This document shows positions 1 to 5,120 of a stretch of 9,999 nt of DNA, in pieces. Under the pieces are notes generated by a model that saw only the letters and a list, made by a program, of their open reading frames with translations, was not told the origin of the DNA and did no database searches. Made by a program: the position numbers and the translations under genes. The number at the start of each line of letters is the position of its first letter. The first letter of the stretch is position 1. The stretch covers positions 1 through 9,999 of the forward strand of contig JACQGT010000584.1 of the NCBI GenBank assembly GCA_016199425.1, read 5' to 3'. The stretch is from Chloroflexota bacterium (GTDB lineage: Bacteria > Chloroflexota > Anaerolineae > Caldilineales > Caldilineaceae).

Positions 1-1420
1 AGGGGCCGGCCGCGGCCAGCGTCTCCGCCAGGGAGGTCTGGCCGATGAGATCGCGCACAGTTTGCAGGCTGCTCTCCCCGGCCGCGACTTCCAGCAGATT
101 GTTGGCAACCGGCGCTCCACCCCCAGCCTGGCGGGTGGGCAGAAAGAGGGGTTGGGATGATGGGATGACGGGGGAGAGCGCGGAGACGGGTGGCAGAATC
201 AGCCGTTGACCCCGATAGAGATGATTGCAGTTGAGAAGTCCATTGGCCGAACAGATGGCCGTATAGTAGCGCCGATCCCCATAGACCGCCTGGGCGATAG
301 CGCCCAGCGTCTCGCCGGAGCGGACGATCCACAATGTGCTGCCCACGCCGGGAAGGGTGCGCGGCTGGGTCAATACCACCTGGGCCTGCTGCCCCTCGTC
401 CACGACAACGCCATTTTGCACACGCAGCCGGTAGCCCACAGAGAGCGCGTGCGCGTGCTGGTTGACAACCAGCCAATATTTGTCCAGGGGGTTTTCGATG
501 GTCGTAACCCAAAGGGGGATGTCGTCCCGGTAGATGAGGGTGCCCGCGGCCCGGTTTGGCTCAAACTCCGGGCGAGAGCCGCTGATCTCCTGAGAATGGA
601 ATTGATCTTCGTCAAAAAGCCAGAAGTTGAGACTGTCCAGCAGCAGAATCTGTTCCGGGGGGTCGTAGGTCATCTCGACGATCAGAGGCGCGTCCGTATC
701 CACCACCTCCAGGGTAAAAAAGTCCTGGGCATAGCGCGCATCCAGCAGGCCGCGCACAACAGAGGCGCGCAGGGGTGGAATCGGCGTGGGCGCGGGCAGC
801 GTAGGTGTGGGAGCGGGCACAATCACCAGCGGAAAGACTTCTGCCGCGCCCCCACCGGCAGGTGCCGGCGCGCCGCCGTCGATCACCTGGCCGCTGCTGT
901 CGCTGAATCCCCCATTCGTGGCGCGCAGGGTATAGCCCATCGGGATGGGGGAATCGTTGTAGACGACGACGAAAAAGCTCCCCGGAATGGGCGTGCCGAT
1001 GGTTGCCTGCAAGCGTCTGCCTTCGCCGGGCAGCCGATCCCCCGCGGCGACGCTCACCGAGCCGGGAATCTCCCCGTTCTGATACGCGGCAAATCCCGCA
1101 TCGTTGAAAACAAAGAAGCCGGAGCGGTCGTCCAGTTCCCAGCGGCCCTGGGGAGAGTATTCGAGCAGAATTGTCAGAGGCTGGCTGGGGTCCCAGGCGC
1201 GCACAGTGAGGATGTGGCGGGCGAACTGGCGGTCCAGCGAACCGCGTACCACTGCCGCGCCGGTCACCGCGTCCTGGGCGAGGAGGGGTTTGGGAATGAG
1301 GTGGTACACGAGGAGAAGCAGAGCAAACAGTGAAAGAGCGCAGAACCGCAATGGCTCTCTACGCTGGCGCAGAGAGGAAGAAATACTCGCCGTGAGGCTT
1401 TTACTTTGCCTCGTCGTCAT
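1..1420 (-). CDS. Secreted LysM-FAS1 domain protein, C-terminus cut by window edge
   Basis: I translated this by hand: the frame stays open from ATG at 1420 to the window edge (473 codons seen, no stop). Residues about 24-49 form a basic then hydrophobic signal peptide or anchor ending near LLAQ. Two related beta-rich repeats follow (about 57-181 and 220-343), joined by a Pro/Thr-rich linker (about 200-216). Both carry a VRG start and an NG..D..GQ-type end. A LysM domain spans about 363-410 (IVRSGETLGAIAQAVYGD) with a cysteine pair at C390 and C398. A linker then leads to the start of a FAS1 domain (about 441 onward, ending AETLAAAGP). LysM domains bind peptidoglycan or chitin-type glycans, and FAS1 domains mediate adhesion, so a cell-envelope role is likely. 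The protein is a paralogue of the one at 7763-9649. The start overlaps the upstream endonuclease gene by 20 bp and has no clear Shine-Dalgarno; an in-frame ATG at 1456 and a TTG at 1348 are alternatives. Exact function is unknown. Confidence 0.85.
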   Translation of the reverse strand, partial: MTTRQSKSLTASISSSLRQRREPLRFCALSLFALLLLVYHLIPKPLLAQDAVTGAAVVRGSLDRQFARHILTVRAWDPSQPLTILLEYSPQGRWELDDRSGFFVFNDAGFAAYQNGEIPGSVSVAAGDRLPGEGRRLQATIGTPIPGSFFVVVYNDSPIPMGYTLRATNGGFSDSSGQVIDGGAPAPAGGGAAEVFPLVIVPAPTPTLPAPTPIPPLRASVVRGLLDARYAQDFFTLEVVDTDAPLIVEMTYDPPEQILLLDSLNFWLFDEDQFHSQEISGSRPEFEPNRAAGTLIYRDDIPLWVTTIENPLDKYWLVVNQHAHALSVGYRLRVQNGVVVDEGQQAQVVLTQPRTLPGVGSTLWIVRSGETLGAIAQAVYGDRRYYTAICSANGLLNCNHLYRGQRLILPPVSALSPVIPSSQPLFLPTRQAGGGAPVANNLLEVAAGESSLQTVRDLIGQTSLAETLAAAGP

Positions 1421-2513
1421 AATTGAACTCAACTCTGCTTTGGCGAATAACCTCATCGAGGATATCACGCAAATAACCCTGAGCGGTCGCCTCTCTGAAG
1501 CGTTGGCGTAGAACGGTTAAGTTGATTATCTCCTCAATGCAGTTCATATACTTTTCGACAATCGCTTTGATGGAGTATTGCCTTTCTGCACCTGCCCGTA
1601 GTTTTTGCTTCAATTCGTTAATATCTTCTTCCGATTTGATGACAAAAGAAATCGGGTAACGCTCGATTTTGTCTATATCGAGGAAGTACTTCCTTACGTC
1701 CAGCGTCTCTGTGACTTGGAAGAATCTGCCCAAAGGCCGCATAACGAAGTCAATGCCGCCGTCGTTAGCGTTTGTGCGCCCGGTTTTATAGAGTTTCAGG
1801 TTTTCCCCTTGAATGTTTTCCAGGTCGTAGCCAAAGTAAACCGTTTGGTCGTGATAATAGAGTTTCAATATGGCGTAACTTACAATCTCGAATATGCGTG
1901 CGTCAATATTGGGGGCGAGCAATCCTGCTATGAAATCCCCTGCTGTTGAGTCTCCTTCCATCGTGACACTTTTCAGGCGCTCGCAAGTCTCAATGAACTT
2001 CTTGAACGCGCCGCGCTTTGCTTCTATGTACAGGTCAATAATTCCGATGATTGGCTGCGCTATGTTGTAGGTCTTTCTGCCCGCTCTGATTTTGAGAAGG
2101 TTCTCGTTTATCCAGTAGTGGTTCGTTTGCGGGTCGCGAAGAATCGGGACATAGTCAACCTGTGGGAAATACTTCTTGAATTCCTCGTTCATTCGGCTGT
2201 TGAGTGCGTGATTTTGCAGTTTGCTTCCGAAAGGTAGTTCTCGTTGCCGCCGAAACAAATCGGTGAATCTTGCCCCCTCATACTCTGGGTAGTCCTCCCG
2301 TTTGTCAAAACCGTTCTTCAAATAGTCCTCAACCAGAACGTAAACGGCGTAAATGTTCGCAAAACTTCCCCGGGCTTTTGCGCCGCGAGTTGCCGATTTG
2401 GTCTTGATGTTCAAATATTGAAGCAAAGGGCTTGTACCGTAGATGTCCTCCCACGCTTCGCCAAACGCCGAGGCAAGGATTTGTTGTATTTGACCCGTAA
2501 ATTCGTGTTCCAT
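1401..2513 (-). CDS. Candidate type II restriction endonuclease partnered with the adjacent methyltransferase
   Basis: This 370-residue protein starts one base after the stop of the DNA methyltransferase (TAG-C-ATG), so the two are almost certainly translationally coupled, and this position is where a cognate endonuclease is expected. I do not recognise the family from its N-terminal two thirds. The C-terminal third resembles a PD-(D/E)XK/Mrr-like nuclease core: a helix with E209 (RIFEIVSYAIL), then DGGID at 251-255 followed by a strand FFQVT at 264-268. In typical members the last strand reads Q/E-x-K; here T268 sits where the lysine would be, so the active site is either non-canonical or lies elsewhere. 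If the methyltransferase recognises ATGCAT like YhdJ, this enzyme should cleave the same site. It has no signal peptide or membrane segment. Base composition is clearly lower in GC than the flanking genes. Its last 20 bp overlap the start of the next gene. The endonuclease role rests mainly on context. Confidence 0.7.
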   Translation of the reverse strand: MEHEFTGQIQQILASAFGEAWEDIYGTSPLLQYLNIKTKSATRGAKARGSFANIYAVYVLVEDYLKNGFDKREDYPEYEGARFTDLFRRQRELPFGSKLQNHALNSRMNEEFKKYFPQVDYVPILRDPQTNHYWINENLLKIRAGRKTYNIAQPIIGIIDLYIEAKRGAFKKFIETCERLKSVTMEGDSTAGDFIAGLLAPNIDARIFEIVSYAILKLYYHDQTVYFGYDLENIQGENLKLYKTGRTNANDGGIDFVMRPLGRFFQVTETLDVRKYFLDIDKIERYPISFVIKSEEDINELKQKLRAGAERQYSIKAIVEKYMNCIEEIINLTVLRQRFREATAQGYLRDILDEVIRQSRVEFNYDDEAK

Positions 2514-2514
2514 G

Positions 2515-3375
2515 CTATGGGCGCTCTAACAGACGCTGTTGGGTTGGGGCAATTTTTTTCTCAAAGGTGCGCGGGTCACGCCTCAGTTCTTCCCCATTGT
2601 AACAGGCAAGAATCTCCAAACGTCGAAGTCCAATTTTGACGTACTCCTCCTCTATTTCTATGCCGACAGATTCACGCCCCCACTTTTTAGCAACAGCCGA
2701 TGTTGTGAATGTGCCTGAGAAAGGGTCAAGAACCAAATCGCCGGGGTTTGAACTGGCAAGAATAATACGCTCTAGCAATGCCACAGGCTTTTGAGTGGGA
2801 TGGTTTTCGTACTCGTCCATCCTGTAGCGGACGCGCGGAATTTCCCAAACATTGCCGGGAACCTTCTTCGTGTTGTAGACAGAAGGAACAGCTTTTCGAT
2901 AGTCAATGAGTCTGCGTTCCGCTCCTGTCTTTGCTTCAACCAAAATATCGTCTGTGTTGAAGGTATACCGCTTCTTGTCTTTGACGCAAAACAGGATCGG
3001 CTCATATAAAGAGCCAAAATATCTCTTGGCCTGAACACCTGAACTGTCGTAGAACCAGACAATTCTTGACAGGATATGCAGTTTTTTGCTCAGGTAAATG
3101 TCGAGGTGCGGCATATTCTGCGTGGCCGCCATTAAATACAGACTACCCGTAGGTTTGAGTTTCCTCACGCATAAATCAAGCCAACGGTAGCACCACTCGC
3201 AGTACTCGCCATCAGAAGCCCATCTGTCTTTTCTGCCGTTGAAATCTTTGCCGATGTTGTAAGGAGGATCAGCAAAAACCAAATCTACCGAGGCGTCAGG
3301 AATTTCATCCGAAAGGATTTGAAGTGCGTCACCCCAATATATTGTATGACCGTCCTTTTCAAATACTCTCGTCAT
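2515..3375 (-). CDS. YhdJ-like adenine-specific DNA methyltransferase (beta-class)
   Basis: This 286-residue S-adenosylmethionine-dependent methyltransferase transfers a methyl group to N6 of adenine in DNA. Catalytic motif IV, DPPY, is at 36-39 near the N-terminus. The SAM-binding motif I, LDPFSGTFTT, is at 216-225 near the C-terminus. This IV-before-I order defines the beta class. NHPTQKP (191-197) precedes motif I as usual, and VGIEI (237-241) follows it. From memory, long stretches match E. coli YhdJ (about 294 aa, ATGCAT-specific), including the segments around YDSSGVQAK (109-117), EAKTG (147-151), VPGNVW (172-177) and MDEYENHPTQKP (186-197). ATGCAT is therefore the most likely target, although E. 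coli YhdJ is an orphan while this copy has a partner. The start at 3375 is backed by GGAG six bases upstream. The partner gene begins 1 bp after its stop. GC is lower than in the helicase and exporter genes, suggesting transfer. Confidence 0.93.
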   Translation of the reverse strand: MTRVFEKDGHTIYWGDALQILSDEIPDASVDLVFADPPYNIGKDFNGRKDRWASDGEYCEWCYRWLDLCVRKLKPTGSLYLMAATQNMPHLDIYLSKKLHILSRIVWFYDSSGVQAKRYFGSLYEPILFCVKDKKRYTFNTDDILVEAKTGAERRLIDYRKAVPSVYNTKKVPGNVWEIPRVRYRMDEYENHPTQKPVALLERIILASSNPGDLVLDPFSGTFTTSAVAKKWGRESVGIEIEEEYVKIGLRRLEILACYNGEELRRDPRTFEKKIAPTQQRLLERP

Positions 3376-3381
3376 TTTCTA

Positions 3382-3385
3382 CTCC
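3382..3385 (-). promoter_or_regulatory. Ribosome binding site of the methyltransferase gene
   Basis: GGAG on the minus strand lies six bases before the ATG at 3375, within ACGGAGTAGAAAATG. It supports the chosen start. A possible -10-like TAGAAT occurs about 30 bp further upstream but has no convincing -35, so no promoter is called. Confidence 0.6.
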
Positions 3386-3504
3386 GTGAAAGTCTTTGAG
3401 TCATTCTACACCCCGCCGACAGCAGAGCCAGCCCCACTGACGAATCTAATGCAGTCGATGCTTGGGCCAGAAAGTCCCCCCGCTTAATAATTCCTATGCA
3501 CGGG

Positions 3505-3684
3505 TTACTTTGCCTTTGATATGTATCGTCTCTGCCGCACTTCATGCACAATCTCGTTGATCTCATCCAAAGACATCGGTTCATCTTCAGGCGCATCACC
3601 GACTCGCTTCAATGGAGATGGTATCAGTCGTTTCAAATATAAAGTATCGCCTTCCAACCACACAATGAAACGGTCAGTGGGCAA
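3505..3684 (-). pseudogene. Remnant of an AbrB-like antitoxin (C-terminal part only)
   Basis: Reading on the minus strand from TTG at 3684 to TAA at 3505 gives about 59 residues: a beta-type segment DRFIVWLEGDTLYLKR (positions 4-19), an acidic linker APEDEP, then a helix MSLDEINEIVHEVRQRR (37-53). From memory this matches the C-terminal half of AbrB/SpoVT-fold antitoxins found next to PIN or similar toxins, where a DNA-binding swapped-hairpin domain precedes DRFIVW. That N-terminal half is missing here: an in-frame TGA sits at 3691-3693, just after a short ATG ATC TGG AGC GTA start (ATG at 3708) that follows an AAGGTGG Shine-Dalgarno-like stretch. No toxin gene follows before the methyltransferase. 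It is probably a truncated relic, though a short protein from the TTG or a GTG at 3663 cannot be excluded. Confidence 0.5.
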
Positions 3685-3757
3685 TGCACATCATACGCTC
3701 CAGATCATACCACCTTTTGCCGACGCTGACTATCGCCGCTGAACTCGCCTGGCTGCG

Positions 3758-5041
3758 CTACCCCGGCCCCGTGGACGCCGTCCGGATGGCTTTGTTGCGC
3801 CGCAGCGTCCACCAGAGCCAGACCGCGCCGGGGATGAAATTGAACCAGAACATCAGCCAGAGGGTGGCCGAGATGCCCAGGCTGTCCAGCGAGAAACCCG
3901 TCCACGCCGCGCCGATGGCTGAAGCCAGGGCAAAGATGGCAAATTCAGTGGCAAAGACCCGCCCGCGCACGGCCCCCGGCACATTTTGCAGCAGCAGTTG
4001 GGTGGCAAAGACCCAGACTACCCCGCCGCCGAAACCGCGCAAGAACATCCCCAAATTGACGCTGTAAAAGTCGGCCAGGGGTGCCAGCACTAACAGCCCG
4101 ACCGACGTTAGCCCGTAGAAGATCGTAATCGACTGGCGCAAAGGGCCGTCCCGGTCGCCGCTCCACCAGCGGGCCACAATCGGCCCGATCCCCGTGCCGA
4201 TGCCAAAGACGGTCAGAAAGATGCCCAAACTCAGGCTGCCCCCTTCGCCGATCACAAAAACTTTTTCCGCAATCGCCACCTGCACCACATTGAAACCACC
4301 CGCCACCGCCAGGGCAATCATCCCCTTCTGGCTGGCGATCATCAGAATGTCCCGCTCCCGATTCAGATAGCGCAGGCCGTCCACATACTCGCGCAGGGCA
4401 GCGGCCACGCTTTTGCCCGCGCTGCTCTGACCCGCTGGCTTTCGATAGCGCACCTGAAAAATAAAGAAGGCAGAGATGAGAAAGGTCAGCGCATCCAGGG
4501 CAAAAGCGGAGTAGACGCCCCACGTCCCTGCCACCAGACCACCCAGAGCCGCGCCAAAGGCCAGCATCACCGACCAGGTGACGGAACTGAGCGCGTTGGC
4601 CGCGCCCAATTGCTGCTGGGTCACCACATCGGGCAGGATGGCGTTCTTGGCCGGGTCGAAGAAGCCGCTGACGCCCAGTTGCAGGGCTGTCAACAGATAG
4701 AGCAACCAGACGGTATTGGCGTCCCGCACCAGCAGGAAACCCAGCACAATGGCCGCCCGCAGCAGGTCGGCCGCAATCAAAATGACGCGCCGGTCGTAGC
4801 GGTCTGCCACCACACCGGCCAGCGGGCTGATGAGGAAGGGGGCCAGCATCCGCACCACAAAGAGACCGCTGATGGCCAGGCCGGAGCCGGTGAGGGTCGC
4901 GATGAGGGCGGCGGAGCCGATCAGATTGAGCCAGTCGCCCAACAAACTGACAATCTGACCGAACCAGAGATTGCGAAAGTCCGGGCTTTCCCGGACCAGT
5001 TCCACATATTCGTTGGACACACGGGTGGTTGTCTGGCGCAT
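3758..5041 (-). CDS. MFS drug/siderophore-type efflux transporter (MFS_3/EntS-like)
   Basis: This 427-residue inner-membrane permease of the major facilitator superfamily has about 12 predicted transmembrane segments. The N-terminus (FRNLWFGQIVSLLGDWL, about 22-38) is typical of the EntS/MFS_3 branch of proton-driven exporters. The cytoplasmic loop 2-3 signature appears as GVVADRYDRR (76-85), and FFDPAKNAILPDVV (127-140) matches the loop 4-5 region of that branch. A central hydrophilic loop (about 199-233) separates the two six-helix halves. VPGAVRGRVFA (354-364) near helix 10 is the second-half equivalent of the loop signature. The substrate cannot be told from sequence; drugs, siderophores or lipids are possible. 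It lies 69 bp after the helicase gene on the same strand and may be co-transcribed with it. No good Shine-Dalgarno precedes the ATG, but the N-terminal length suits the family. Confidence 0.9.
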   Translation of the reverse strand: MRQTTTRVSNEYVELVRESPDFRNLWFGQIVSLLGDWLNLIGSAALIATLTGSGLAISGLFVVRMLAPFLISPLAGVVADRYDRRVILIAADLLRAAIVLGFLLVRDANTVWLLYLLTALQLGVSGFFDPAKNAILPDVVTQQQLGAANALSSVTWSVMLAFGAALGGLVAGTWGVYSAFALDALTFLISAFFIFQVRYRKPAGQSSAGKSVAAALREYVDGLRYLNRERDILMIASQKGMIALAVAGGFNVVQVAIAEKVFVIGEGGSLSLGIFLTVFGIGTGIGPIVARWWSGDRDGPLRQSITIFYGLTSVGLLVLAPLADFYSVNLGMFLRGFGGGVVWVFATQLLLQNVPGAVRGRVFATEFAIFALASAIGAAWTGFSLDSLGISATLWLMFWFNFIPGAVWLWWTLRRNKAIRTASTGPG

Positions 5042-5075
5042 AAAGATTCAGATCGCGTGGAGGATTGGGGATGGT

Positions 5076-5120
5076 GGGATGATCCGTCATCTCATCATCC
5101 CGTCATCCTGTCATCCCTTC
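5076..5120. repeat. Octamer tandem repeat array with hairpin, spanning the helicase stop codon
   Basis: From 5089 the plus strand carries four octads, ATCTCATC, ATCCCGTC, ATCCTGTC and ATCCCTTC, of consensus ATCCYGTC. The helicase stop codon (5111-5113) and its last three sense codons lie inside the array. GGGATGAT (5076-5083) pairs perfectly with ATCATCCC (5094-5101) around a 10-base loop. The segment 5084-5101 matches the opposite orientation of positions 154-171 in 17 of 18 bases, so this is a dispersed element. The hairpin has no U-tract on the minus strand, so it is a poor terminator candidate. Confidence 0.65.

Larger units (their letters stand above)
3376..3757. other. Intergenic gap between the exporter stop and the methyltransferase start
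   Basis: This 382-bp gap separates the high-GC exporter gene from the lower-GC restriction-modification genes. Its main content is a decayed antitoxin-like reading frame (3505-3684), listed separately. The remaining parts, 3685-3757 and 3386-3504, contain no reading frame with coding character. I found no convincing terminator hairpin after the exporter stop, and no inverted repeats or target-site duplications that would mark the island edge. The GC drop begins in this gap. Confidence 0.5.

Noticed and set aside
206..1333. Long plus-strand open frame of 375 codons
   Set aside because: It lies opposite the LysM-FAS1 gene, whose minus-strand translation has clear domains; the plus-strand product has no recognisable motif and is an antisense artefact of high GC.
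3410..3450. TAGAAT as a promoter for the methyltransferase
   Set aside because: No -35-like hexamer is found at 16-18 bp, so the support is too weak to call.
3945..5090. Minus-strand frame of 381 codons overlapping the exporter
   Set aside because: It is the +1-type shadow of the MFS gene in GC-rich DNA; the product lacks membrane segments or motifs, whereas the 427-residue frame is a clear MFS permease.
5076..5101. Hairpin after the helicase gene as a terminator
   Set aside because: The 8-bp stem with a 10-base loop is formed by repeat units, lacks a U-tract on the minus strand, and the exporter gene follows closely.
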